From Coccinella septempunctata (lineage: Eukaryota > Arthropoda > Insecta > Coleoptera > Coccinellidae): DNA of 64,000 nucleotides. Each line of letters opens with the position of its first letter. The stretch's first letter is position 1. The translations under genes were made by a program, and so were the position numbers. The notes beneath the pieces were generated by a model that made no database searches, was not told the origin of the DNA, and saw only the letters and a list, made by a program, of their open reading frames with translations. Shown one piece after another: positions 13,001-28,000 of the stretch. Location: contig NC_058191.1 in NCBI RefSeq assembly GCF_907165205.1, forward strand, positions 23,826,064-23,890,063. The letters are read 5' to 3'.

Positions 13001-16000
13001 GAATAACTCAACTGTATTTTTCACCATAGAACCGGACATGCCCCATACTGACTTACTGAGTAATTCTTACAACTCTTTTACAACTTACAACTACGTATGT
13101 TACTAATACTTCGGGTAAGGCTCGCTCAGATTTAGAACTTTTATTTTTATTTTCAGTTTTTATTTGAAAAGAGTGAAATATTTCATGACTACTGTGTAAA
13201 AATCGGATCATTTTCGTTTTTGGCAATGAAATACGAGAGATATTACAGTTTATAAAAGTCAGAATAATACCACCAAACTTTGTATTCAGATCACATATTA
13301 ATGATTGTTCTAAAATGCATTTTGTTCTGAAGTACAAAAGAATAAAATTTACTCTGAATTTTCGTTATACATATTACCATATATTCACGGAGAGCCCGTA
13401 TCATTGATTTATTTCATGATTATTCTTTAAGATAATATTCAGGCAGATGCTGCCTGAACAAATGATGATATGATTGAACGAGATTGCGATATTGCCTGTT
13501 TTTGGCACAAAACCCTCTCTCGGCTTTGAATAATTTGGTTACATGGTATATTGTTATGCCATTAAGGGTGGAGAGTTGATTCTCTACTATGAAATGATGA
13601 GCCTCCTTATCCCTATGATATTGGATTTCTGGATAAAAAACAGAGAAACGGTTTCGGTCTGGGTTGGAGTATCGTCCTATAATGGGATAAATTAGTGCCT
13701 TGTCTGAAAAATGAAACCTCACAAAATGAAGGAATAATTCTTTGTGAAATTCCTATTACTAGTTCTTCTTCTTCTTTTTTTACGTGTAGTAGCGCACCGG
13801 GCTGAACTGAGTCTTACTGATTACTGGGTGTGTTGGACAGATAAACCAAACCTACCACTGCAACCAAGCGGTCTATTGTAGCACACAGCACACAGGCAAG
13901 CTCTTAGAGCTAGATCTCTCCCTCCAGTCCCATCCTGCTCAAAAAGGAGATGATGTCGGTGGGGGAGTGATTCTTGAATTCCTCTAGGACCAAATACTCC
14001 AAGTCTGACCCTGTCTGCCGCCGGGCAGACACAGATGTGCTCAATCGTTTCGTCTTCCTCTAAGCAGAGTCTGCAGAGCGGGCCATTGACGATGCTAAGT
14101 TTTTTAAGATATGCTCTGAGTCTACATTGTCTTGTGAAAACCGCCATGATAGATCTCAGATTGGTTCTAGAAAATCCTAGCCAGCGACTGGTGTATGGGC
14201 TGGGAGGCACTGAAATAGCCCTGTGCGAGTGACGCAGTCCAGGACGGTTGCGTCAGTACTCCAGGACCTTATGCCTTATCCAGCTGTTGTTCCGTTCCCT
14301 GATTAAGTAACTTGGTTCCGGGCCACTAAGCGCTGATGTTCCGCCTTTTCTGGCTAAAGCATCCGATACTTTGTTGCCACTGAGGCCAGAGTGTCCAGGT
14401 ACCCAAATCAGTTGCAGTCTGTTTAAACTTCCCAATTTGGAGAGTTTAGATCCTCATTCAAATACCTGTGGAACTGAGTCTTACTGGCCCATTGTAGTTG
14501 GAGAAACTCAAACCCTGAAACTCGCTGACAAAAATGCTGCAAGTGGACAAAGAGGAGTCCTTCTCACCATAGGAATAGTGGGTCTTATGTTTCCTAGGTG
14601 TGTCATCCTCAACTCAAGGTTGCTGCAGATGAAGAGAATATGTTCAACAGTTTCATCATTGCTCCTGCACTAGCGGTACAGGGAGCAACCAGCCAGTCCC
14701 ATTTTTTTTAAATGTTTATTAAACTGGCAATAAGTCATTTTTTTAGTCGCCAAACTCAGCTGTTTTCTCTCAAGAGCCAGGAGCTTTTGACCTGAGGTCT
14801 AGAGGATGGTCTCTCAATGAGAAGCCTCGACTGCCTCTGGTACCTCTCAACGTGCTCCATTCACATAATGGCCATCTGATGAAGAGTTCCTGATAGATGT
14901 ACGGGCAGTGTTGTCCCAGACCAATAAAAACTGAGCTGCTCCCGATTAGCAAGTATGTCCGTCTTCTCGTTTTCCGGAAGCCATGCGTGCGTCAGAAACC
15001 AAATAACCTTCAAAACGTTAGCAGAGCCCAGCTTGCGCAGAGCTCCCCTGCATTTCTATACTAAGTATGAGTTAACCTTTTCCTTAGAAAGAGATCTCCT
15101 GACTGTCACAACATATATAGGTGTGTTTTCCGGAGTATGTTCAGCAGATATTCTCCAGTGTGGAGACCAGAACAGCATACAGTTCAGCCTGCACTATGGA
15201 ACAATCATTCCCTAGGAAAATGGACAGGTTGAAACGAAGTCCCACATTTCCTACTCTCTGTGGACAGCACAGAGCCTTCGGTGAACCAAGTGGGACCTTC
15301 AGGTACAATAAGCCTGTTTGCTGTAGATCATAGGTCTCTATTAGGAACAATTACCCTATAGGGTTCGGCGAAGTATAAGCTGGTGGCCGCGGCGGTCCCT
15401 TCTATGAAAAAAGGATCCATTGGCATCCTCTACCATATTGAGAGCTCTCGCGTGCTCCCTAATCAGTCTACTATCACGCCATAGCCCCTGATCCCAGAAA
15501 CTAAGAACTGTCTTCATATCCACCCCTGTAACTACAAGGTAAAAGGAGGTAAACCCAGCAGATATTCCATGGCTGTTCTAGGGTTGGATCTCAGAGCGTC
15601 CGTAATGCTTAGACACGTTTTTCTCTAGCATTTAGTTATAATGGTGTGGCCACAGTTCTTTCCAATGGAAGTCTATCACACCAGAGATGCGTAGATGAGG
15701 ATAGGCTTCACCCCTACAGTATACAACCAGAGCATAATGTGTGGTCTGAATCCCCATCCCCGACCAAGCAGTCTCCGAGTAGACCAAAAAGATTCATTAG
15801 TCTAACTCGATTCTGTCTCAATGTGCTTGTTCCACATTCGTTTGCGGTCCAATATCAAACCGAGATATTGGAGCCCAAACAAGCTAGGAAGCTTGATGTT
15901 GCAGGGAACCCTCCGCCTAGTAAAAAGAACCATCTCCGTTTTACCATGATTGACCGAGAGCTCGTTCACAAAGCACCATCGCTCAATCGTACGCAGAGCA

Positions 16001-19000
16001 TTCTGCATCAGATCGAGAATGACACTGATTATTACTTTACCTCTAATCAGAAGAAAAAGGTCCTCCGTATAGATCATATCATAACATGATATGATATGAT
16101 AGGAACTCTTGTCCTTACCTGTCGTGTCCATGTCGTGGAATCCTTTCCACGATAAAACACCGCCCTGCGAACATCCCCTTCCCGGTGTTTACTATTTACT
16201 ATGCTTTAGTGCGCTATCGATCAAAACCAATCATATTATGTAAATAAGCTGGCTGCTCCCCGGCACTCACTTCAATTGAAGGATATTTTCTGAAATCAAC
16301 GTATATTTTCAATTCGATATTCGGTAGAAATTATAACCAGATGTTTCTAATTAAAATTCTTGAATACCTATCCCTATTCTTTCTGCGGAGTATTTAGTCA
16401 ATTTCTTAAAAAATATAATTTGATAATAGCATTTCAGGCTTCCTGCAAAAGATCTTGGGGAGATATTGAAACGTTCAATAATAGGATTGAGGAAATTACC
16501 AAACTTGAATCCCGCATGTACAGCACTTGCGAAACAAATAACAGTGTGTGGGGATCTACATGGAAAGTTCGATGATCTTCTAACCATTTTTCATAAAGTG
16601 AGTACAAAGATGGATAGTTGATAAATTACAATTCGTCATGAAGAAATAATGATGAGTTTTCTATTATTCAACAACCCCGAAATAAATAAATATTTGCCAT
16701 ACTCGATCGCAGATCTTTAATAAAAGCTTCACTTTGGTAAAACATTCATTGTTTTCTTATATCTTGGGATGTTGATAATTCACAATTATTTTTATTTCTC
16801 AATATTCATATCGTTTCACAAAAATTGTTCGGTTCCCATTCAAGTAATTCTTTTACCATCTTTTCATGTCAAAGGGAAGAAAATTTCACTTCTGGATTCA
16901 ATGACAACATTTGTTTTAAGATGTGATGGTAGTGTGAAACATATAATATATTGTCAGAATTTGTATGTATTTGATAGTTAGAATGAAGTTTTCTAGACAG
17001 AATCATTCTTTGAAAATATTTTGCCCATTTAACGATTATAAAGTTTAATTTCTTTCATTTTGAGAGCTCTGAGAGCTTATATGAAGGGACTATTTCTATT
17101 TATTCCGACTCAGATGGCAGCATCTTGAAGATCCGAGATAAGTAAGTCGGGATTAAACATAATATAATTCTGCGGCACTCCTACCTCTTCTTGGACTGTA
17201 CTGGATGTGACTATTGAGGTCCTTGAGAACCTTAATAGTCACATCCAATAGTTCTCATCTTCACTAAACTTACGTGAGGCAGTAAAGGTTACAAAAGGAG
17301 ACATCTTATAGTCATTAGAAAACTAGTTTCTACAAGAAATGTTTGCGACTTACTCTTGGTTCACAAACACTTGTAGTAACGGTATTTTTGAGATATTTTC
17401 AATAAACATTTTTTCACAGAACTGTGAGTATAATCTTGAGGAAATACTTTCAGAATGGCTTCCCTTCTCATGAAAACCCCTATGTATTCAACGGAGATTT
17501 CATTGATCGAGGACGTAGAGGTATTGAAGTTTTGACAGCCCTCTTGTGTCTATTCCTGCTCTATCCAGAGGCAATATTTTTGAATAGAGGGAATCACGAA
17601 GATGCGATCATGAATTCGAGGTAAGCAGATTGATGGGACATTATTGTTCCATAAAATTATCCTTCCACCATTTAATCATCATGACTTCAGTTGAACTTTT
17701 CCCTTAGGTATGGATTCATTAGAGAGGTCCAACAAAAATATCCTGTAAGTTTTTTAGTGTTCCCTTGTATTTAAGGAAACCTGTTCAGCTTAACTGAGGT
17801 GAAAGCGTATTTTATTACTAAAGCTTTGGACGATTGATATAGCGCTCCCAAATCAGCAAGACAGCGCCTGCGCCAGCAACGCTCCTGAAGTCATATTATT
17901 ATTATTATGAAATGAAAGCACAAATTTGTCCTATAAGGCTTAATCCAGTCAGCGACGCATCAGGGGCGGCGCAAATATTAAAAACATGTTTAGTTTAGTG
18001 TTGTAAACGACTACCATTTAGTTATCTAGCGCCGGATGCAACTTATACGCCGCTGATCCCAGTACATAATTGCATTTGCCAGTCGAATTAATTCACAAAA
18101 AATCTTAGTTACTTGCTAACAAAAAATCACGGATTATAGAACTCCCCAGGGATATGATTTGTTCATGAAAAAAAGTTGCATTTTGTTAGGCGAGAAACAA
18201 ACAAACAAACTATCTCGAGCGCAAACGATAGAAAGCTAATCGAGACAGCGTGGTAGTAGAAAGATCGCTGTTTGCCGGGCCTCTGCCTAATGTGTGTGAA
18301 GTTGGCTCAGCACTTGCCGTATATACTGATTTCCAGACAATCTACTGATTTTTCTGATATTCACTATGTGAAGGAAAAGTTGAAAGTTTTATCTGAAAAT
18401 CTCAACGGTACAAATCAGCACAAATGTAGCACAACTATATAAAAAAAAACTAAACTGCAAAAACATGAAAGTGCTGGGCCGACTTTCTTCCAAAATCTCA
18501 ATTTTTCGAAAAACTGGAATGATTTTCGTGAAAACTTCAACGGCACAATTTAGAACACGTGTAATACAATTGCTCACATATGATTTCATTGAAAAAAAAC
18601 GAAAGTGCTGGACTAAATTTTTTTTTCATTTTCAAGATTTCCCGGAAGATCCGACGAAATTTCGAGAAAATATTTACGGCACGTGTCAGCACAAATGTAG
18701 CACAAATTTCAACACTAATTTTTGGAAAGGAAAAACAAAAGTGCTGGGCTAACTTTTTTCTTCATTTTCGATTTTCTGGGAGATAAGAGGGATGGATATT
18801 CGCAAAAATTCGAACGGCACAACACTGTACATGCATAGCACAACCTTTGGCAGTCGCCAAAACTCATTTTTTCGATAAGTGCTGGACTGGCCCATTCTAT
18901 ACGTTTTGTGAAATATTTTGAGAACCGTGTGGAATAAAAAAAAATTTCAACGGCACAAAGCAGCACAAACCTAGCACAATAAGGCACAAATTTTTTTTTT

Positions 19001-22000
19001 CCAAAATCGAAAAGTGCTGGGCCAACTTCACACACATCTCTGCCTACCCTGCGAAGTATCGAGCCAAGAATTAGATTTCAGTTTTGGCCACTTAGCATTT
19101 GATTGTTTTAAGCAACAACAATCTATGCAATTTGTTATGTGAAACTGAAACTATCGGATATTCCTAAAAAACAAAAGAGGCGCATCTAATTTTTATTGTG
19201 ACCTGAATTAAATTCCAACATGAATTACTCAAGTTTATACAAATTACTCTCCATATGCTTATAGGGTCAGGCCGGCTAGGGCCGGCACATGGTACCTGAA
19301 CGCGCTTTCGTCTTCGTATAGTTCGAGATGAGCGTATTTTGTCTACGTACTGAGTAGATGATGAAGCATTCGAATTGAAACAGCGTCTTTTAAAGAAGAG
19401 CGGAGAATGATTTTGAAAAGATCAAGAGTTGGTTTAGAGTACACAAGATCACAGTTAATTTGGCTAAAACGAAATTCTCACCCTTTGCCAGTTACACACC
19501 ATCTTGCTGGAGATATAACACCCAGAACAAAGATTATAGAGTAGAAAGATAGGAAACGCCCTCATATCGCTAGTACTAAAAACCGACTATATTTTGGCCA
19601 GTGAAAACACGCGTGACAATGAGATGGCGCTAAAAACGCACTGTCAATACAGGAAAACTTTTTGATAACAGTTTTCTGTTTTTTGATTGAGGGGCGCGAA
19701 ATTCGAATTCTATTTCTCGTATTGCATTCCAATATTGACTTTGTTTCTATCAGAAAACAAACATCCTGAGCGACACAACAAAAGTATGGTTTTGCTTTGT
19801 GATCAGGATGTTAGTTTTCATCTAAATATTGTTTGGAATCAATTGATATCAACGAAAAACGCTGTTGGATGTGCTATATGTTTATTTGCAATTCATAAAA
19901 AATTTACAGAAATTGAAATAGTGGGCAATAAATGAAGCTTTTCCTAGGACACTAAAGTATATGGTGACCTGCTATACGTCGAAGGTGTTGTTTCTGTACA
20001 ATAGGTTGTTCTGAATTAATGAACTTAGTTGAATTTGTAAAATATACATATATCATAAATTAATATGAACCAATATTCAATAAACCATCATAGCATACAT
20101 ATTCCAGTTACTTACATATGTCGGTATTATTTAAAGAATTTTCAGAACCACATTTAAAAAAAAATCTTGCAGACATATGCAAGACCTGTATGTCAGTATA
20201 GTTTCTTGGTGCTTTTTTTATGATTTCCTTATGATATGGTCTCTTCATGACACAATATACAAATTGATTAATGAATGAACAAAACACTCACAGCAGGTTT
20301 CATAAAACTTTGACTTTCTAAACAACAATTTGACAGTCACTTGGTTCCCAAATGGAAATCAATAAAACCTCTGCATTTCTGAATATATTGAAAGAGTAGC
20401 AATTGAGAATCATTGAATAGACCTATAAAGATCATCATTTCCCCTTAATAGGCCGTTCATGCAAGGGATGCTTTCTGCATACAACGATTTTCGTCGATGA
20501 ACAGTTCTCAATTGACCTGCAGTAAAATGTTCATTGCACATGGTGTAGTTTGTAGTGTTTGCTGAAGTAATTGTCTTCAAGCCCTGAGAATTTTATCCAC
20601 TTCGGAGCACTGAAAATAAGAATCAATAAATGACCGATTCACATGTTACGACTTTTAATACTTACGCTTCCATTTTCCTTAGTTGAGTGAAAAACTTAAT
20701 CATGTAAAAAACATTTTATTATTTGATCAACCGTTCTTCATTCAATAATTTTTGAACAATATTTTGATGTTTTCACCAAGAAATAAGACAAAAAACTCCA
20801 AAAATCAGCAACTAGAACGAGCCAGGTAAACAAAAAGCGGAATGAGAATCAAAACATTCAAAACCTCTTTGATCAAAACTGACGTCTGAAATCTTAAAAA
20901 ATGTCATATATTTCTGCAAATGGCACTCAAATTAATATTTTAACCAGTCCTAGCGTTTTAAAAACACGCGTGACACACAGATGTCGCTCAAATCGCTTTA
21001 GTCGCCTCGTTTCCCATCTTTCTACTCTATAATCTTTGACCCAGAACATACAACATAAAATATCTGGGAATCCAAAATGAGATGTGCACATTGACTATGT
21101 CGTTAATAAAGTTAGGGAGATGATTTATAAGTTTCGGCATTTAGGAAAACACTTGGACCTAAAATACTTGAATACCATATACTGATATACTATTCACTTG
21201 TCCAATACTAACTTTCATATTATGTTATCTTGGGTTGGGGTGCGTCATACGATACGATAATATAATGAGGAAGCTTGAAACGTCAACTGTATGTCCTACA
21301 AATCTTGAAGAATATATACATATAAAATAAGATTGAAATTTATCAACTGGAACATAAGTATGAAATAGGAAATTATGAGAATCATCAAAGACCTGAAGCC
21401 TTCAAAAGAATAGGACAAAGATATGAATTGTATCTTGTGCCTATAATATATGATAAATTGCAAACTGCTAGCGCAAATACTTTATAAAGCAAATTAAACT
21501 TTGGATCCAAGAAAAAAAGATTGTTCTGCAGGAATTTATTTATTTATTTATTTATTAACAGTAAAGAGTCGAGGTAAAAACCTATAAATGACTCAGCATA
21601 TAACAATAAAAAAAATGAACACAAAATTCTCAATAATCAACCGAAACAGCAAAACAATCAATAAAGTATGTCACTAAACTAAATCAGTTACCTTACAGTC
21701 CAAGAAGATCTAACCGATTCTTAAACACATTGACACTGGGAGAGTTCACTACTTCATTTGGTAGTTCATTCCAACCTTGAAAAACTCGGTTCGTAAGAAA
21801 ACGCTGTCTTGGAGTCGTCCGGAAATTTTTCTTGCGGAGTTTGAAGTCATGTCCTCTCAGGTTGTTAACATTGAGTGAATATAGCTCGGACAAACTAAGA
21901 CCAAGACCCTCGTGCAAAGCCCTGTAAGTGAAAATAAGATCACCTCTATTCCTGCGGTCGGTAAATCTTGGTAAATTCATGATCTTTAAGCGGTCATCAT

Positions 22001-25000
22001 AGGTGGGTCTTATAAGTCCATATGGTATACGGGTGGCCCAGCGCTGAACCGACTCCAACAACTCAACATCACCCTTGAGAATGGGACACCAGACAGGACC
22101 GGCAAACTCAAGAATAGGACGGACATAGGTCTTATATATGTTGCTGCACACTCTGGGGTCGCAATAGCGAAATGATCTCGAGATGATGTATATTGTCTTT
22201 CGAGCCCTAGGACAAATATTCTGAATGTGTTCAGACCAACTCAAATCGCTGGAAACAATTACGCCAAGATCGTTGTGCGAGGAAGTTTGCCTCAGCTGGC
22301 GTCCAGCCAACACATAGCGAGTACGAGGATTCTTCCTACCAATGTGGAGAACGACACATTTGTCGAGGTTCAAAGGTAGCAGCCAATCATTACACCATCT
22401 GAGTAAAGCATTAAGATCTTCTTGCAATATTTTATGGTCTGTGGCAGGAGCAAAAAGCTTAGTGTCATCCGCAAACATCGAGCACAAAACCCTCAAGAAG
22501 GTAGGCATATCAGACGTATAAAGAAGAAATAACAGTGGTCCCAAAACGGACCCTTGAGGTACCCCACTAGCTACATGTCTAGTAGTGGAAGCAGATCCAG
22601 AAACCCTCACAAAGAACTCTCTTCCACTCAGGAAAGCTCGAATCCATTTTAGAAGTGCACCTCTTATCCCGAACCATCTCAGCTTCGCAATGAGTCTCCT
22701 CAACGGCACCCTGTCAAACGCTCTCGAGGAGTCCAGGTAAACAACATCAACAGGGATACCCGCATCATTACTCTTGGTCCAGTTATCCAGGCACCTGGAC
22801 AGAGTTAGTGGTCCTGACAACGATGCTGCACAAGACCTCAAAAGTTGGGCCGTCAAGCCGTCAGGGCCCGGTGCCGACGATGTGCCGAGACCCTCAAGCT
22901 GCCTCTGAACAGTCTCCCGGTCGAATTTAACCTCGCATAAGGATTGACCTGTATAGGGAGAATTTATATCTGGTATAGGACCATCAGGTTCATCGGAGAA
23001 AGAAGCCGAGAAAACATCAGCCAAAACTTCAGAGGTCTCTCGAAGGCTTCCGCACATCGAACCAGAAGCATCTCTCACTAGTGGAGTTGAAACTTTAGAG
23101 TTGAGGGATGATCGCACATATTTGAAGAATTTTTTTCGGTCACTGCTCAATCCGATTTTGGACTCATATTGCCTCTTAGCCTTCCTTATCTCTTGATCCA
23201 GGACATTAGAGTAAGAACGGTGGATACGGTAGTCACAATCGAGTCCACTGCGCAGGAATCGTTGCCAAAGAGTTTTCTTTTGACGGATTCTCTTCACCAA
23301 GCCAAAGTCAATCCATGGTTTGCAGACATTATGTACAATTTCCTTGCGTGAGGTGTTCGTCGAAACGGCATGTCCAACAACTTCCAGGAACCTGACCCAC
23401 ATCGAATCCACATCCAGGTCTCCCAATTCATTCTCCCATTCAACATCAGACAAGCATTGTGACACAGACTCATAATCAATGGTTTCAATCGACCTCCTGT
23501 CAATGTTGGTTTTCTTCGATATAGTGAACTGTATTTTAGATTCAAGTGTTAAATGGTCAGATTTTCCAAATGGTGGTAGGTAGTTGATATCCGAGATGAG
23601 GTCCTCATCATTAACTAATATCAAATCCAACAGAGACGGAATCTGACCGGCACGGAATCTGGTTGGTCTGGTCACAAGTTGAACAAGACTCGAGTTGAGA
23701 ACCATTTCCGCATAAAAAGATGAAGCCGATGATTTAGTAAATCAAACTTGATATCTCTAGGCATGAATAAACTCCAGTATTTCATTAATCGTTGATGACA
23801 ATGACTTTGTTGATTTATAATATAAGGTTCATAATATGTGACTTTTGTGAGTATACCTGATAATGACGACACCCCTGTAAATGACGCAGCTCGACCTCAA
23901 TCAACCTCTATATAAAATATATACTATATGAATGAACCATATCACATTGAAGAAGTATAGTCCTATAGGTTCAGCGTTATTATGAAATGATGGGAATTTT
24001 GCTGTCATCATAGTGTTTTGGCAACTTTTGAAAATCATTTAGGTATTTATTTACTGGGTAACAGACGGGGTAATTTCAGGACGGGGTAGATCGATATCAT
24101 AGTCAAAATATAAATGAATGCAATTTCAGATCACTTTACACGATAATAAGGCAAAACTTAAGGTTTGTTCAGGAAATGGCAGAACCACTGGATTTGAATA
24201 AGAGAAGCAGTAAACTGAATATCAAAGCGCAGTAAAGAATCAAAAGCAAAGAAAATCAACGATAGCAAGAATAACTGACGAATTAATATAGAATAATGAA
24301 TGAATCTAAAATCAATAATGAATAACTAAAGAATGAATATAGAATTTCAAATAAACCTCGTCCGGTGCAGCGGTTCTATTTATTAACTTTTCAACATTCA
24401 TGAAAAAAACCCGGTCTTCTAGAATTTTCTCTCCCGAAAAAATATTCGCGGTGGCAGTTTATCTCTTATCGGTACAACGAAACGGCCTTTATCTGCACTA
24501 CACGTTGTTTAATGCTGAATTTATCAATATAACGGCGTTTTTGTGGACGGAACCATAACGCCGAATGCAGAAATACACTTAATCTTTATTTTGAATAATT
24601 ACGACGGATTAGGAAAGAAATTTCAATTGAAATTTTGAATTTAAGGATTCTAAAAAAGAAAAGAAATCTCCATCAGACAGGGTTGCATAGTTGCATTTGA
24701 GAAATCGAAGAAAACGGATGTGTAAAACGAGACTTAATTTTCATTGGAAAAAATCCAAGTTTCGTTACATCCTTCCCCTTTCGGAAAATTTCAGAAATTA
24801 GAAATTCGAAAAAGTTCATTGTATACGGTGCTTATAATCAATTCATCCCATAAAGAATTTAAGATTCATAACAGCTTAATGATCTCTACCTAATCCTTGC
24901 CGAGTTTTCATCCTATTCTAAACAACACAATATAGGTGAGATCGTAATCTGCTCGCAGATAACGCGTAGTTATCGTCGTATAGCTAGTGGGTCGTACTGT

Positions 25001-28000
25001 CCGTTCCATGATTTTATCAGGAAATAACGTTGAAATGGAATAAACAGGTTGGCACTTGGCCAACCCCTTACTCTATTTCAACATCATTTCCTGAGCGAAT
25101 GTGGTCTTGCGAGCAAACCGTCTTGACTCACCGGCATTCGCTTGACGAATTGTTGTACATTCGTTCACTGCAGGTAGTAGTTAAATCTGGAAGCTATGGA
25201 ATGCAGTAGGAGTCTGCAGAGAAATTGAGGTTTGGTTCAGTCCTTGCGGAACAGGTGGCGCATCGTGATGAGAATGGTAAATATTTCTCAAAGCGACATC
25301 CCGGTTTCGCTCCTCCAGTTGAAATATTTAACACTACACTGTACTGATGAGTGGACAATGATCCCGAAACTGGTCTACAGTTGTGTTTAGATGTTTCAAC
25401 TTCTCTGGGATTTCCTACGCTCGTTTATGACTAGCTCGTATTATTGAAACGACAATTCTACGTAATTGTCGGCTCCGGTTTGAAACATGTTATGATTTTC
25501 GATGTTGACTGAAAGGATATGATGCGATATTTTCAAGTAAATCGAAGCAACTGCAGTTAAAACATGATTCAAACTGATCATTTCACAGATCTAGCGCCTT
25601 CTTAGAGATATATCGACTTGTTTTTGATCAGTCGAGTGTTTTAACTACGAGCGTTTGAAAACGTCGTTAGAGTCAAAGTGTATATGAGGCTTAGAAGTTT
25701 CCTTATATTTTATATTAAGATCTACAATATTTATTTGATGTTCATTTTGTTTTGCATATTTTTTCATCTACTGGTTAAGCCTCATTAGGTGTAATTTTTT
25801 TAATTCTACAGAGAACAAGTTCGCATATATTGAAACTCATCGAGGGTGTTTATAGATGGCTTCCTTTGGGAACTCTCATCAATAATAAAGTACTAGTGGT
25901 GCACGGTGGAATTTCTGATTCAACAGATTTGGAAATAATTAAGGAAATTGACCGCAGTAAGGTGAGCCTTCAATTGAATAGATTGAATTTTTGATGTGTA
26001 TAAATATTGTTGTTGAAGTTCCAATTTCATACCTTATGTGCGTAGAAATCCCAGATTACCGACCAAAAACTCAGTATTCTACGATCGAAACTATTCGTGA
26101 AAATTCAATATTTTTCTTCATCAGTGTGGAATTTTTTTGCCTGAAATATCTTAAGTGGCATCGACTGATCAGAAGGCTATTTCTTAAAATTTTATCGCAT
26201 GTGTTATATACACTAACCGAACAAAATATTGTTCGGTTATTGCGTTTTTCGGCTTCGGATCGATTTTTAGAGGTTATGTTCATTTTTGGAGTGTAGGTGA
26301 ATGAGTGAATTTGACAGTGTCCTACTATAGTTCATTTGCATGAAAGTTGTTTGTTGTGAATAAATAAGTACCAGTGGTTATACGCCACTATCAAGCATAA
26401 ACTAGAGGAAGTCGAATAGATCAAATAATATACAGGACCCCCATTTATGGCAACAGGACACTGATACTTCAGTAGCAGATATATTCCTGATCGATAGTCA
26501 GCTAAATAAGATCCTTAAATTCCTTGTGCGTGGATCCGCGGTCCTCCACATGTTTTTAGTTCTAACTTTCTCAAATCTTTTCAGCACAAAAAATTTAATA
26601 AAGAGTGTCCCATTTATATAAGTGTTTCAACACTTTTACCAAATTGAAAAGGTACTTCAGATAGAGTTCTTTGAACCTATTTGTATTAATCCACAGGTCC
26701 GTAATAGTAAATTTTCATAATCGAAGAGTACGTAACTGGAGCTTCTTGAGTATCGCTATCGAACAAGAGAACCTTCATTTGTCTTTTTTATTTATAAGAA
26801 CGATAATGGACTAGTGGAATTCTAAATTGAAAACTGAACTGCAGGAAACGTACCGTTATAACTCAAATCAACGATGGCTACCAAAATGAAATGTAGAACT
26901 TATATGCAACATTCTGCATGTCATCATCGATTTGAGTTATGCGGTACTGATAACGGAAAATAAGCCGCCAGCAGGCACTAGTCCATTATCGTTGTTTTTA
27001 TTACCGGTCCTTCTTTCAGGACGTAAGACTTTTCATTTGTTTGTTTATCAAATACAAAAACGTCTTTTCAGTACGTTTCGCTACTCCGTCCTCCCCTCTC
27101 TCATGGAAGTAAAGGTTCTGACAGCGTCGATAAAGCAGAATGGAAGCAGGTAAATATTTCTCCTGAAGAATTCTACAAGAGTTTATCAGTTTTTTCACAA
27201 AGGTTTTTGACTTGTTATGGTCCGATCCCATGACAGGAAATGGATGTGTCCCGAATACACTGCGAGGAGCTGGAACTTACTTCGGACCAAATGTTACGAG
27301 TACATTCCTGGAAAAGTATGATTTGCTTTTTCTCATCCGATCGCACGAGTGTAAATTGAACGGATATGAAATGTGTCATGATGATAAGGTATATTGAATA
27401 GAAATTATTATTTATTGACTAGTTTTGAAACACGGTTTAATCGGAATTTGTAAAATAATTAAAGCGATTCTCCTTCTCTTTGGGCACAACCTCATAAATT
27501 ACTAATTCAGTTCGGACAATCATGCTTGAGCAATACGTCTGAGTGACATAAGAAGTGGTACACCCGGAAGGAATAATAATTTCCTCGATTTGATCTTTTG
27601 ACAACAGAGACTTGATGAAGGAAGACTATTCTTTTCATAAACTTTTTAGGGTTTTCACTCCCAATCTCTGAAACAAAATCAATTAAAAATTAAATCAACG
27701 ATTTGCTCCTGCGTAAATTCTTGCACTAATTTGTCAGGAGCAAATTAACTAGAAAAAATTGTTGCCTGACAATGAACTCAAAATAAATAACTTTACGGAA
27801 CTCATAGAGGGAATCAAGCTTTAGCGATTTTGAGTTCAGTTTTGTTTATAACTGTTCCCAATCGTGATGGCCTGTCCTATCGCCAAATTGGCATCCCTGT
27901 TATTTTCCCTGCAATGACGTTAATCTATGATAAGTGTGTGCCATATAACCCGCGTTCAACAAAATTCCTCAGCAAGTAGGCTATGATCGCTATGGAATTT

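Noticed and set aside
13420..13722. 100-codon minus frame, basic and His/Tyr rich
   Set aside because: No recognisable family, no context, and surrounded by LINE debris. Listed only as unassigned DNA.
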